A stretch of DNA of 64,000 bases from Tricholoma matsutake (GCA_026075535.2 AP026550.1:3100001-3164000), one strand, 5' to 3'; counted from the first letter of the stretch, positions 1 to 13,035 are shown. A program made the numbers and translations. The notes: generated by a model from the letters alone, not told the origin.

Positions 1-1819
1 CGACTCTTGCAGCAATATTCAAAGCTGTGTCACCGTGCTCATCCTGCAAATCAACAAGCGATTTGAAGTCGCCCCCTTGATGTTGTGCAATCCAATAAAA
101 TATCTGGTCTAGGTAGTAGCGAGCCGTGACTGCGCGCCCTTTGACACCCGCTAGCGAGACAATATGGTGAACGACGGACTTTCGGGAGGTATCAAGGGTG
201 CGGATAGATTGATTAAGGGTAGCTACAAGCGTGTGGAATGTTTGTTGGTCGGTATTGTGAGTTGCGAGGCAGGCCCGAACAAGTGGTGTTTCCCCGAGAT
301 GATTCCCGCGATGTATATCAGCTCCGTTGGATATGAGGAAATCGACGATATGCTGGCGCGCCAAACTGGCTGCAATGTGCAGGGCAGTATGACCTTGATT
401 ATCAATTATCGTATCCACGTCGAATGAAGAGGAGCCGCTCTGTTGATCAAGTGTAACTTCCCGGAGAAGGTCGAGAACAGGAACAGGGTCGTCACGTTGA
501 CATATGGCAGCTATGATTGCTGCTCGACGGTTGTCTTTCGTAGGAGCTGGTGGGCCGGGGAAGCGAGGCGCAGATGGTTTTGATGCAAAGCGTGACAAAT
601 GAACGTCGAGATCGGGGGATGGGCGCTTACCACTCCCAGGGCCGATTTTACCTGAGAGCGAACTTGGTGGACGCGAAATGCCGTTGTGGCCTGGCTGAGG
701 TGTAACCTGTGATTCTCGGAGACCAGATGTAGACTGAGATTGAGTTCTAGGAGGTAACTGCCAGGAAATATGTTGAGATGATGGGGGATGCGGGGGAGAG
801 AGCTCTTTGCGGGCACGCTTCGATGGTGATGGTCCCTCATCACCATCACCATTCAAATGCGGCCCTGTCGATGGTGGGCGGGATCTGTCAGCCATCTGGA
901 TGTCTGCTGCCGAATCAAGGGGAAGCGGTTGAGAAGCGGAATGGAAGGAGGAAGTATAATGACTAGGGACATGGTTGCCATGGACATCGACATCCGCTTC
1001 GGAATGATGTCGCTTCAGAGAGGAAGATGGAGGTGGTGTTTGTGATGATGAAGAGAACGAAGACTGGCCGTGTGCCCCTGCCGCCAAAGGCCCAGGCGAC
1101 GCGAAGCCTGAAGCTCGCGATGAAGGATGTAAACCTGACGTAGAGGGAGTGAACAGACCCTGTGCTCGTCCTTGATTTAACAAACGGAGAGCGGAACCTG
1201 GCATAATCGGGGGTGGTGCCAACGAAGAAGGTATTGATGGCATGTAATTGCCAGTAGCTCCCAGGCTTGAGTATGAGGAGGAAGCAGAGAGTGGACGCGG
1301 CGACATTGTATCACCAGGAGTCCCAACGGGAAGCGCCGCTAGGGAATTCGTGGAGGGTGTAAAATCAAAGAGAGGGGACAGTAATGGTGCCACGCCATAT
1401 TGCAAGGCGATCTCACGGCCTTTCTCAAGCGGGATCCTAGAGGTTCAGAAAATCAGTAAAGAGCGCGTGAAAACAGAGATACAACCACGCATACCAAGTT
1501 CCTTGGTATTTTCCGTACCCTCCTTGCACGATCTCGTGTTTACCAGGTAATATTTCCTTTTCCAAGATCTTTGTGCGCCGACCCTTGTCGACGCCAGCGA
1601 CCTTGAGGATTTGGGTCGCATTGACATAAGAATCTCCGCGTCTGCGCATGACAGCAATGCCTCTGATCATACATTCGTAGACCTGTGGAATGTGACGCGA
1701 CGGTGTGAGAAGCAGACACGAAGGGCTCCGGATGAATATACCTGAACAGAGGAGTACACGGCATTATATATTTTGACTGGAGGCTGGGTGCTTCCAGGGG
1801 CTCTTGGGCCCGATTGCAT
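1..1819 (-). CDS. APSES/KilA-N plus ankyrin transcription factor, Mbp1/Swi4-type (3' end off the window)
   Basis: Sequence-specific DNA-binding subunit of an MBF/SBF-like G1/S transcription factor acting in the nucleus. The ATG at 1819 begins [10 protein letters not shown]. Exon 1 ends at 1742, an intron lies at 1683-1741, exon 2 carries the APSES core ([16 protein letters not shown], then [12 protein letters not shown] and GKYQGTW), an intron lies at 1437-1494, and exon 3 runs to the window edge. A Ser/Pro-rich linker (about residues 95-400) has a basic KRARK stretch. Ankyrin repeats follow ([41 protein letters not shown] at the edge). The APSES-then-ankyrin order is that of the Mbp1/Swi4 family; which paralogue it is cannot be told here. 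The C-terminal part lies left of position 1. It is divergent from the channel gene at 2.7 kb. Confidence 0.93.
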
Positions 1820-2703
1820 GATGACGGAAAGCGCGGAAGACGAGGATAACGATGAGCTCGGGGTTTAGACTGGTTTTAGAGTCGGGGTCACGGGAAGTCA
1901 GGTGATTCCCCTGTCGCAGTGCAACGCGACAAAGCGCGTACAAGCTCTCTGCCGCGTCTTCCAGGACCCTACTTATTCAACTTTTCATGCGCAATACAAT
2001 GTAATAATCCTATTGCAGTCCATGATTGCCTTTACAACAAATCTATCCAGGGCAACACCCCAGGTAACAAAGCTCCACTGTGGAGGCAAGCAACGCCAAA
2101 CAACGCGCCAAGGTAGAACTGTTTCTCTCCCATGTTTGAAGAGGTTTGAAGTCTCATTACCATGACCGAATCACAACTTGAACCTGAACTGCAGCCATTG
2201 CTGCGGTAGTCAGTCCATTTCTCCTTTCCGAAAGTACCCTCATAACTGACAAGTACTGGCAGCGAGGATGTCGAAACCACCCCAGTTTATCCTATTATTC
2301 ACATGATAAGATCGGTATGCTATGCCATGCCAATGCCTATGACTCTGAGTTGCTAAAATGGCTCACATCCTCAGGACGTTACGGTCAGTCTTCTTTGCTT
2401 GGCAACCACTTTTTTTGCAGTTTCTTCGCCATTTCAATATGATTGCTACCAGTGGCATCTCCCATCCCCTTTCCCGAATGTTGTGGTTAATAGACAACTC
2501 GAATCATATTCAATTATTACATATTATGCCTGAAATTAATCCTATCCTCACATGGGGTATTTATAGCATTTCATCGGTGCGTTTGCGAATGTCTCGTGCC
2601 ATCAATGAAGTTTAATCCATGATATAGACACACCTTTGACCTATGAAGCCGTGGGCATACCTTGTTCTTTTTCACACCTCGTTCTGAGCTAACATTGCAG
2701 TAG
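1820..2703. other. Intergenic region between divergent genes
   Basis: About 0.9 kb between the start of the Mbp1-type gene and the first recognisable coding of the YVC1-like gene. It must hold both promoters and probably the first exon of the channel gene. I see no conserved gene or RNA in it. Confidence 0.6.
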
Positions 2704-5700
2704 CTAACGGCGCCTGACATCACTTACACCCTCGTTCAACCCCTCACTGAAAAGTACATAGCACTCCAGCGAGATGGCAATATGTCAATCCCATTCTGTT
2801 TCTTGCTTAACCGCGTTCATTTCCTGCGCGATGACAACATTCTCACCGTCACCCTGTCTCGTTCGCGTGCTGAACTTTGCGAGCTTCTCGCCATTCGTAC
2901 CTTTCGTGAATACGGAAACAGTATGCTTCACTTGACGTTGACGCTTACGACTTCTTGGCCTGTTTACAATGGAGCCGATCCGCACATCTTGGACCGGGCT
3001 AGGGAGGAAAGAGACGACGAATTAGAGGAGAGGGTTGGAAACGCAATTGAGTTGGCTATCCTCGGTAAGGCGAAAGGATTCATCAAGAGCTCATCTTGTC
3101 AGAAAGTCATCAATGCCATATGGGTGTAAGTTAAGCTTTCCTTTCGACTGCGCCTTGCATTATCTGATCATTCGTAGTGGCAAATGCGTCTATCAAGCGG
3201 AAAGCAGTCATTCAATTCTCTCGGATGTAAGTGACTTTTCCAATGCCGTGCATTCCACGTGTCCCTGAATGAATGCACTAGACATACAAGAAAACGCCAA
3301 TACATTTTTATGATCCTCATAAGGCTCCTCTTCTGGATCATTACCGGTCCGTGTGTTTTTAAAGTAGTCTGTCTGACTATTTTCACTTTTTTGATAGCCT
3401 GAAAGTTCCCGCCATTCGCTCAGTCTTGGAATATCTGAAGTACGAGGCTGTTCAACTTGTTGTGTAATTTTCTTATCCATCCCCCCACATCTAGCTTCCT
3501 TATCCTCTTCTTCTTATTCATCATAACTATTGAAGTAAGCGAACGGGACCAGCTCAATATGTCCGAAATAGTTTTTATGGTCTACGCATTGGGATTCACT
3601 CTTGAGAAGGTAGCCGCGATGCAAGAACACGGAATTAAAGGTTCTTCGTTCACTTTTCGTATATACGAATTCGTACTAACTCCTCTTGAGTTTATTTTAA
3701 GGGTACATGGGTTCGTCATCTGAGTAGTAGGATATAGCTAGCACTGACAACGCAATAGAACGGGTTCGATCTAGCATTTGGTCTGTTGTTCCCAACACTT
3801 CTGCTTGTTCGTCTAACCATTCTCTAGTAACAACTTTTTGCATATACGCATTCCTCCGTCTCTACGGAGCCTATTACAATAGTGTGTTTACCCGCTTCAC
3901 GACGTCTAACGATTCTTACGCATTGCCCTTATCGAAATAGGTTTCTATGCTCGTGAATTGGGGATCGACTTTCTTGCCTTGATCGCGTGCCTCATGTTCC
4001 CTCGGTTAGCCTGACTCTTTTGTGGTCTTCCAAGCAACATGTCCTATACAAACACAGATTGGCCTTTGTGACACTCAAAAACAATCTCATGGTGCTCTCC
4101 CTCCGGGCCATGATTGTAAAATTCGTGGTTTTGATGTTCATTGCTGCATTCTGTTTTTGCGGATTTCTGTATGCATTATGGACGTATGTATATGACCGCT
4201 CCATAATGGCGGATATCATCATTTATCTTTCCTTTCAGTCTCAGTCGGAACCAGGCTGGGTTCGTCTAATCCTCCTGTTCATACAATAGAAGGTGATTTG
4301 ATTTGTCGGTGTTATAATACAGATACAGCGTAGGGTAAGCTTGTCAACATCAGCCATGCTGCTTAGATTTCCTGACAACTACGTACAGGATGATTGCATG
4401 GTGGATGCTTGACCTGTGGTTCGGACTCGATGCGAGTGGATTTGATCGAGCTAGTAAGTCGCAATATTGAGTCCAGGGCTTCGTGAAATTGATCAGATAA
4501 TTTCTAGCCCAATTCCACCCTACTTTTGGTCCAATTTTGATGGTCACTTATGCATGCTTAAGCAACACGCTCTTGCTTACTGGTCAGTTCCTAATGTCTG
4601 TTCTGGATATCCATATCCATCACTGATTTTCTTCCTCACCCTCAGTTCTCGTATCTGTACGTCTTATCGTGACTAGTTTTTCTTTTGTGAGTAATTACGA
4701 GTGCAGATACTCTCAAATACGTTCGCCACAATTAATGAAGATGCTGCTGCGGAGGTTTGTTCTAACACATCGGAAGGACTATTGCAATCCAAACTTTCAT
4801 ACTCCAGGCTATGTTCCGGAAAGCCGTCTCGACGATCGAAGGGTATCATTCTTCTCTTTCTGTTAGGCGTATGCTCATTAATCAATTTAGTGTCAAGGCG
4901 GATTCACTATTTTCTTATCAGCCGCCCCTGAACTTGATTGCACTGTGTGTAATGTTGCCAGCCAGCTACCTTCTTTCTCCTAGGTGGTTCCACAAGGTAT
5001 TCTTGACTTTTCTATCACCACGACCGCTCTTGCTAATAGTTACTTGTTGATAGGTCAACGTTCTTTTGATCAGGTAAAGGACTTCAACTATCCGCTGTTT
5101 TTACCAACCCGTTGTCCAGGCTTACGAGTTTTCCTCTCCTGTTATTGATTGCTTTGTACGAGCGGCAGTCGAAGCAAAGTGGGACAACCACCTTCTACGA
5201 CACCATAGGTGCCGTTGCTGAAAAGGTTTTCGATACCCTACCTCGTCATTTGAAAAGACTCAGTGAGTATCACCTGTCAAGTGCTCTTTCGTTTACTTAC
5301 GATGTTAATATCACAACAGCTTTCTTTGAAGGCCTAGTGGGTCCCGGTTCTGATATCAGTGCAGTACGCTCCGTGAACAGATGTAGATGTTGAGGAATCC
5401 CTCATGCCCCTTGTAGATATTCGAAATCGAAGAAGAGTTCGAAAGCGCGCTTGACACGGCCGAAAGTGGAAATGATTTTGATAGCCAGCAACAACCTCAA
5501 GCGTCTCCAAATTCCCAACCGCTTCCTTCGCCTTCATTCGCTGGCCCAAATACTCCGTCAACCCCTTCAAACATGTCACCTACTCCTCGAGCAAGGCTGA
5601 GCTCCGCGGTCAGCCGTGGCATCGACACTGCACAGAACCTCGCCAGTCCTCTGGCACAAGTCTTCAAGCCTTTGGTGGTTCATGACAATTCGCCAGAGAC

Positions 5701-6076
5701 CATCAGTCCAGCAGCAGGACCCACTGGACCTATTGTCATTAGCTATGGTCCTGCTAGCCGTCGGAGGGTATCGTCTATGCAGTCCCTGCAAAGGCGTCAT
5801 CCGGAGTCACTGATCAATCAAGCGCAAGCCAATGTGTTGAAGAGGCTCCCGCTGATGTCTTCGCCCGTTGAGCAGAGTGCACTGTCGGAAAGTCCTGACC
5901 ATATTCGGGAAGAATCACCCTTGACAGAAAGGAAGTCTCTGATGGATACGATGGTGACTGATGATGCAGGAGGAGCGGATTGGAAAAGGCGAATGGACCG
6001 GATGGAAAAACGGCAAGAAAGGATCGAAGACTTGCTTGTACAGTTAACCAAAGACATCCAGAAGCTCGGAGCATAG
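2704..6076 (+). CDS. YVC1/TRP-like vacuolar cation (calcium) channel, many introns and microexons
   Basis: Predicted multi-pass cation channel of the fungal TRP-like YVC1 family, which releases Ca2+ from the vacuole. Signatures in order: LLNRVHFLRDDN near the N-terminus, KCVYQAESSHSILSD, YDPHKAPLLDHYR before the first membrane segments, KVYFKGTWNGFDLAF, the hydrophobic run LRAMIVKFVVLMFIAAFC, the pore-side motif AWWMLDLWFGLDASGFD, SNTFATINEDAAAE, then a cytoplasmic tail rich in Ser/Pro ending in a short acidic/basic coiled coil (RMDRMEKRQERIEDLL). At least 16 introns are needed, for example after 3125, 3710, 3780, 4004, 4334, 4656 and 5371 (approximate). Coding in frame can be followed back to 2704 after a CAGTAG acceptor. 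The first exon is not fixed: ATGs at 2526 and 2590 could both splice in phase. The stop is at 6074-6076. Confidence 0.9.
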
Positions 6077-6537
6077 TGTTGGTCTTTTCTTGATATTTAT
6101 GATTGTGGAGAAAATATGGGTTGCACAAAAATTTACAATATACTTTACCAGATGTGAATCAGAACTTTTAACTTCACGAACAGCGATAATGTTGGTGTGC
6201 AATTGCCGCAGATTGGTCAGAAAAGTTTTGACGTGAGACTAGAGGACAAAATAAATAAAATAGAAAGAACTAATCAAAATGAGAACATGGTAGCTACGGT
6301 CAGTCCTTCTGACGTACCCCAACTTATATGACAAAAACAGTGCCGCACCAAGGGGCAGGAGGGGAGCATCAGGCGTCTTAGGCACGATTCAAGTGTTAGC
6401 ATCGTTGTACTCTGGGACTCGTCGTAGAGTTTGGCCGCTCAGATATGTCAGGTCTTCGCCAATTCGAGAGATCAATAATATCAATTGAAAAGTATAGTAT
6501 AGTATTGACAAAGGGCGTAACATCCTATCCTGCAGCC
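6077..6537. other. Convergent intergenic region
   Basis: About 460 bp between the stop of the YVC1-like gene and the stop of the oxygenase gene on the other strand. It should contain both 3' ends. I see no gene in it. Confidence 0.6.
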
Positions 6538-9500
6538 TTACTTCGTTACATCATACTGTCGTGACATTATTAATAACAACGCAGGCCCACGTAAGATGAT
6601 AACAGCCGTACCTGTATAGTCAATGAAGTAGGCCATGCAGAGGTACGTTGGTGTTGATCCAAATACGCATAGCGGAGCTGTGGTCGAGAATGGTCCTTGA
6701 ACCTGTTGAAAAGAAACTTCGTCAGCTCTGTACACAGGGATTGAAGCACATCCCGTGAGTGACCTTTTGAGTTCCCCAGAAATCCTGGGCGCCCGACGAA
6801 CATTTTCAAATCCATAGACGGCTCGAAGGACCTCCGTCATAATCTGGAAGGTGAGGTCCGTGAGCATACCTCACGATGGAAAATAAGAACTTGAACCTTA
6901 GTCGTCATTTCTCCTAAGTGGACAAAGAGTCCATCAACCGAAAGATAGCCTTTGGTGCCTCGAGAAGGATTGACAGAGTGGGCTGACTCGAAGACTGATT
7001 CCTACAATGAAGAATATAATCTAAACGTCACAAAGACCATTAGTCATTACTGACGTTGACGTTGGCGGAAGCGATGTCTAGGAACACCCGGTCATTTTTC
7101 TTGACAGCAACACCTCCGACTTCTTGATCCTTCGTCGCAACCCCTGGCACAGTTCCTATTCGGTCAAAAACTCCGAAATTTGACCATATCACGTACGATA
7201 TACACCCTGGAATGGTGGGTCAAGTCCTGGATAAATGAGCGGATGAATTTCGTGTTTATGAGAGACAAAAGGAACAACACACTCAAAGCCTCGCGCGCAT
7301 AACCATCAAGCAAGGCATTGCCATCGGCACTCTTTATCAACGAAGAGATCTTAGTTCCCTCCTCCCTACCAAGATAGAGATTTATCATATTAGTCAAAGC
7401 TGCGTTCCACGACTTTCAGATTGCTTCACGGGACGAGCAACAAACTACCAACCAAGGGACAATTCAACTGTCGCCGAGACCAAAAGAGCCAAAATATTTG
7501 TAGCGAGGTCGTCCGACGATTGCCCAAGTTGGGAAAGACGCTTGACAAGTTCGTGGTGTTCGGGTTTCCTGGACCTGGTGAAGAGCGAGCTAACGAAGCC
7601 GGTGAAAGAACCCTGGCAAGAAGCTTGAGCCTGTGGTTAATAACGAGTACACATGGACTACTTACGCGTACACCACCCGCACCATACAAATGGTTCTTGA
7701 TATGGCCCAACAATTCGCGAGTATCGTGACGGACTTTGGCACCAAGCACCATGACATTAGCAGGTTCAATCTCAAGGAAGACGAATCTGAACTAATAGTA
7801 AGTACGTCCCAAAGTAATGCTGAAGAAAGGGACTGACGTATAGATATCACCCAGAATATCGTACAGCTCTGAAGGGGTGTATGCGCCATCAGGATGGTCC
7901 TTTGTCTTCAACTCGATGCCACCCTGAATAATGTAAAATAAGAAGGGATCAGACGTCAAAAGGAAAAGCAACTTACGATGTCCGCTGCAGCCCACAATAT
8001 AGGAACAACCCTGAAGACATCTCGCACTATGTCAACACCACGTACTTTATCACCGACGAGCGAGAACGAATTTGACTTGATCAAGTGAGAAGTAGTATCA
8101 TAGAAGTATTTCCCGATCTTGTCAAGAGCCTCTGGCGAGTCCGCCAATGCTTTGGCAATTTTGTTTTCTTCCGTGTCTTGCTGAGCCGTGTAAAACCTAA
8201 ATCACCGTAAATGTGCTATACAAACCAAGCTGTAGTTCACGACGTACCCTTTGCCGTTGATAACTCTGGCAGCTTGTTCGGCATAAGATGATACAAAGGC
8301 AGCAGGATTGCTAAGTATCTCAGTCACTTGCGCATAATCATTGACCTCCTTCACGCCCGATTGATCTTTGGGACGTGTGAAATCATACTGATCGATCAGC
8401 TTCAGCTTCGACAAATGGGTCTTCATGGCGTCGGGAGTCATCAAAGGGAAGAAAGTGTATACGCTATTTTCTGTGAAATTGTTGGGAAGATTGCGTAAAA
8501 AGAGCCGGCCAAGAGTGCTGCCGAATCCGAACGCATTAGGATCCCTCTGGCAATCAGCAAATCCCCAAGCAGTCAGATTGTGTGGGGAATAATCTTGAGT
8601 GAAGAATCTGTCCCCTCGAGTGAGAGCAATTGCGTCGCTAAGAATAGCTCGGCTGATTGTATATCCTACACCCAAACGTCAATACATCATCCATAATTTA
8701 AAAGTAGGAGATATGCACCAGGACAAAGTCCTGCTCCATCCATGACAGGCTTGGCATCTTCTGCTTGAAGGCCGACATATAGCTCGAGATGGTCGATGTC
8801 ACCATATAGCTTCTCGGCAGCTTCAGCAATATCGGGCCTCGGGTTCCACTCCTTGAAGGTCTTGTATGCTATCGAGACATCCATTGATTCGACCACGGTC
8901 AGGACGTAATATAGACCACTTACGCCTCAAGCCAAGGAACTAGGTAGGCCACAGACAAGTCAGTACCCCTAAAATATCCCGGAAGATGACTGCAACTTGC
9001 CTTCCTAAAATCATTTAGCGAGCAGACTCCCCATCTTCTGTTCTGCTCGATCCCCATTATTTCATGAAGGCGCATGACAGCTGAATCACAAATACATTGA
9101 TCATTCGCTCTGCTTAACATCTTGTTGTCTACACACCTGGTGTTCCTCGGGCACGGAAAGCTCCAGCCGGATGTTCCGTTCTACCGTATCGTCAGTATAA
9201 ATCGTACTCGTCGTGAGCAACAATCATACGCATTGTGTATAAGACTGGCCAAATCTTCATCCTTGAAAGTGCCATCCGCCTGGCGTTGCAAACTAGAAGC
9301 AGGTTACTGATTTAAGCCAATCCCTTTCATAGAGCTCTGCAAGTAAATGGGGCTTACTCCCCGAAAGTCCAATGGGTGATGTCAGGCTGCGTAGCGGCTA
9401 TCCTATGCCCAGCAGCCTTAAAGTCCTCAGGAGTGACTGCTTCCGGATCTTTACCATCGAAGACCTTCTCAAAAACTTGGGCGACCCATTCTTCGTCCTT

Positions 9501-11316
9501 TACGCTAGTGGTAGCGTGCCATCGATACAGGCAGTTGAACTAATCCGGTAGCATCAGCATTGATCCGGCGTCCGCAAGTAGTACCTACCTCAACACTGCA
9601 GGCATTCCCTTTACCTCGCTCGAAAACAGAGTGATCCTGATTCCTGATTTCCTACACGACTTGTTAAGATATGACAACAAGACCAATTCGAATCTTCATA
9701 CCTGGAACGGGTCCAAGCTCCAACTGCTTCCAGTTCTAACCAGACCTAAGATACACGAGAAGTAGTCCGAAAACACGACTAAATGAAATAAGCAAACATC
9801 ACTCGGCAACGACGTAGTCATTGCCCTCACCAGAAGCAAACCAGCCACAGTTAATTAAACGAGCGATCTGGAAGAGTTCCTCTTCCTGTGCCAGGAGCTT
9901 GGCTTTTTCGGCTGGTTTATCCGAGCGCAGCGTGGACGGGTCAACGTAAGTGCCTCTCTCATTTATATCCAAGAGTTTCTTTGCAATGTACTGCGGCCCC
10001 GATAAGCACTTCAAAACACGTCACAGAAAAGGCACGAACGTTGTGGTTGCGACTGAACAAGACGAGGAGCGCACAAACGGCAGGCGGGAGAAGAAGTAAC
10101 CTATCCTCAGCAAAAACGTCTGGGAGAAGCAAGCCTCGACCGTCTCGAACACGGACTTTGTCCTGTGCCTCTTGGTTATGTCCATACAACGGCGAAAGGT
10201 CAACGTAGGATGAGGTTTCATTGATGTCCACATTTCTGTGTGATGTACGGAAAACACTATGATAACATACATGAGCACCGATACTTCATGCCAGCACTGG
10301 ACTCACGTGTGGATAACTAAAGCGGCAAAGGAAAACATCAAAGAAGATAGCCCAGCAGGATGTTCCTCGAACTGTTATGCTTAGTAAAACATATCACATA
10401 CACTCGACGAGAGGGTACTCACACCTTCCCGCTTCAAAAGACTGTCGATGATAACATCATAAGATTGATATCTACTTGATGGAGTAATAACTGGAACGTA
10501 CGTATCGAAGATGAGTCCAGGATCAGGCAATTGGTTCTTCGGAAGGGGATGCGATTGTTGAACTGAGCGAGCATATGGGGTGCCAGCCTGACACAGCCTT
10601 TACAATCCTAGTCAATAAAATATCACCACGAAGCCTTACCTTGCCTATTTCCGGGAGATCGATGTTATTAAAAGATCCATCAGCCGTTCGCCACGCGTAG
10701 TGGTTGCCAATGCTCGTCGCGGGCGGGTGACCCAAATCATTGTATACTTCAGAAGAAAACAAGAAGAATGATTATATCATCTGACGATCACCCAAGGTGC
10801 ACACGTACAGAGCTCAACAATTTTGTTCTGTAGCTCTGTTTGAAGTGGACCTTCATCCGTGCGGGAAATGAAGGTAAGAGCATGCTCAAGCTGAAACGCG
10901 TCGTTGGAAGCTAATGGTGCTAGTAGATGACGCGACTCACAGCGAATTTCCTGTCGTCGAGAGACTCCTTATGCCTGAAGGCATCCACGACAGACGACTA
11001 AGAAGACCTTAATATCGGTGAGCTATAACACGTCCAAAGTACTTACGATGGTAGATGGGTCCAAAATTTGAGTAAATGGGGAACCTTTCTTAACCTGGAC
11101 AGAACAAGCGTCGTCTCAACTTGTAAGGACAGACTACATAACGAAATATGACTGACATGGACGTCCCTGATGGCTTGGGTGGATGTGGCCGTCGCATCAC
11201 CATTCACCGTGCCGTTGGGCTTGGGGGGATAAATATTAAATAGCGAATGATGAAGGCGGGAAGGAACATACCAGGGTGGATTTGCGAAAGATGGACGGAA
11301 ACTTGCTTAAGGACAT
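6538..11316 (-). CDS. Psi-producing oxygenase-type fatty acid dioxygenase (Ppo/linoleate diol synthase family), P450 cysteine apparently lost
   Basis: Two-domain enzyme: an N-terminal heme peroxidase/dioxygenase that makes 8R- or 10R-hydroperoxides from linoleate, and a C-terminal P450-like domain. The start ATG at 11316 begins MSLSKFPSIFRKSTL; about 20 introns follow. Visible signatures: distal-His region FAALVIHT, INETSSYVDLSPLYG, the YRWH motif with the radical Tyr and proximal His (near 9520), TLGRLFLRNLP, YTISRAILSDAIALTRGDRF, a helix-I-like ATNILALLVSATVEL, and EALRLDP holding the ExxR pair. Where the P450 heme-thiolate Cys is expected, the sequence reads DGLFVHLGE. After a small last intron the protein ends QYDVTK at 6538. 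Family members make oxylipin signals that influence sporulation; the product here is not known. The gene is convergent with YVC1. Confidence 0.9.
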
Positions 11317-12000
11317 GATTGTAACAACGACAGACGATGGACGTGGGGAGTGAGATTATTATCATAAGCATGGGATTTATATGTGCTTAAAGGAAGTTAG
11401 CCGGTCGAAGGGAACAAGATCAATACGTGTCCAAACTCGATTCTAGGTTAATTTAGTTTAGACTGATCGAATGGAAGCCGACGAATATTTAATATTTGAC
11501 GCATTCATCTTTTACTCACAGAACACGACGAACACGAACAAGTCAACTCACAACAGATATAGTTGGTAAATGAGGGAGAAACATCGCGCTCGTCGTGGCT
11601 AATAGTGAGGAACATAGACTGCGATCATCATGATCACCTCCCAGTTTGCAATGTCACATATGTACTTACTTAGTAAGCTGAATGTCACAGATATCAACCA
11701 GTATCAACCCTGACTTCAAGCTGTCAAACTAATGTCAAACTAAGTATGTATTTGGCAAGAAATCGGCTCCGGGCCCATGGCTATGTATATAGTATACACA
11801 GATTCTTCTCTGGATGGCGTTTTATAAGGCATGAGCAAGTTTGGATCGCCAGACCAATTCAAACAGATAATCTGCCAGCACACTCAGTGTCAGACAGGGA
11901 TCTTTGGGACAGCATCAGCTGACAGCGGGTCGACCCAGAACTCGCTATCAGCCGTTGATGAGAAGAGATGAGAAAGAAGATGTGACAGGCATTCGCCCCT
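11317..12000. other. Promoter-side intergenic region of the oxygenase gene
   Basis: About 0.7 kb between the oxygenase start and a transposon. It is AT-rich and holds a near-tandem AATGTCAAACTAAGTA-type repeat near 11730. I see no gene in it. Confidence 0.5.
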
Positions 12001-12224
12001 GTACGGTGCACCAGCAGTGCCAGGCAGGATCTGAACTCAAGACTTCGAATCCGGAGTGATCATACTAAATCCTAACCATAATACACACAAGCATCCGCTT
12101 GATCAGCGCCTCCCACGGTCTTGCCTAATCTTGTGCTCATTGTCGGGAATGACGAGCAGGCTACTTTACTCATTCTTAACCTTTTCCCTTTATTTTTTAG
12201 GTGCATAACACTTTTTATATTCAA
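12001..12224. repeat. Left terminal inverted repeat arm
   Basis: Pairs with 13090-13312 in inverted orientation. It contains the block GATCAGCGCCTCCCACGGTC, mirrored in the right arm as GACCGTGGGAGGCGCTGATC. Read from the right arm, the outer 80 bp has a tRNA-like look (an A-box-like TATGGTTAGGAT and a weak B-box-like AGTTCAGATCC) but does not fold into a proper tRNA. Confidence 0.8.
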
Positions 12225-12234
12225 GTGTCTGAGC

Positions 12235-12690
12235 ATAGTTCACCTCTGCTGATGAGGAACCCATGCCCTGTTGACCCAGGATCTTCTCCCCCTGTCATAA
12301 CAGTTACTGACCTTTATTTTACTTCTATATTAGACCTAGGAATTGAAGAAAGTGAACACTTTGGCCTCATGGATCTCACAGGGTAAGTATATCTCTTCCT
12401 GAGTACATATGCTCTTTTCTGTCTATCCTCACAACTGCAAGGCCTCTGGAAGGTCCATCAGGTCATTTATTATAGGACCATAATACTCTCTTTCCATGTG
12501 CATTTCATAATGGGAAGGCCTAGGTATGCAAGTAAGTAACCACCTCTCCTCCCTCTCTATGCAGGTGCACTGACAGAGAGCACCTTGTTCCCAGCTCTCC
12601 CAACATCAATCCTCACTTCTACATACATCCCTATACCCTCCACATACATTTTTCTAGGTGTAGATAGTGTACAAGCCCAGTAGATGGTAC
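12235..12690. repeat. Copy 1 of an older dispersed repeat (second copy at 62.2-62.6 kb)
   Basis: Recognisable block-wise against 62165-62603: ACCCATGCCCTG followed by CCAGGATCTT and CTCCCCC; AGACCTAGGAATTGAAGAAAG against AGGCCTAGAAAGCGAAGAAAG; CTTTTCTGTCTATCCT in both; and GTGTAGAT..TACAAG in both. It is non-coding as far as I can see and moderately diverged, so it is older than the flanking arms. Confidence 0.65.
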
Positions 12691-12914
12691 CCCCTCCCCT
12701 CATTCTGTCACTTCTCCCCATTTCCCCCCTTCCCACCCCATACAGTACCCTCCACATTCATGTATTTAGTTATTAATATGAATATACAGCCATACAGCAT
12801 TACAGACAGTCCCCAATGAAGAGAAGAGACCCCCTCTCAACTAGGGAGAGTGCTTGTTATGGGTTACATATAGCTGTTAAAGCAAAAACCACTTTTGATT
12901 AGCACTATATGTAC

Positions 12915-13035
12915 ATTCATAAGTGTTATCTACCAAAAAAAAGTGAAGGGAAAGGGCCAGGAATGAGTGGAATAGCATGCTCAACATCGGGGATGATGAG
13001 TGCAACATTAGCCGAGGCTGTGGCGCGTATCAACC
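12915..13035. repeat. Diverged direct copy of part of the right transposon arm
   Basis: The run from AAGTGTTATCTACCAAAAAA through GAATGAGTGGAATAGCATGC and GATGATGAGTGCAACATTAG matches, in the same orientation, the right arm beginning AAGTGTTGTGCACCTAAAAA (about 13099), with many substitutions. It looks like the arm of an older family member into which, or beside which, the present element moved. Confidence 0.55.

Noticed and set aside
12557..12757. 66-aa glycine-rich minus ORF inside the 12 kb transposon
   Set aside because: Created by CT-rich repeat sequence; no relation to any transposase.
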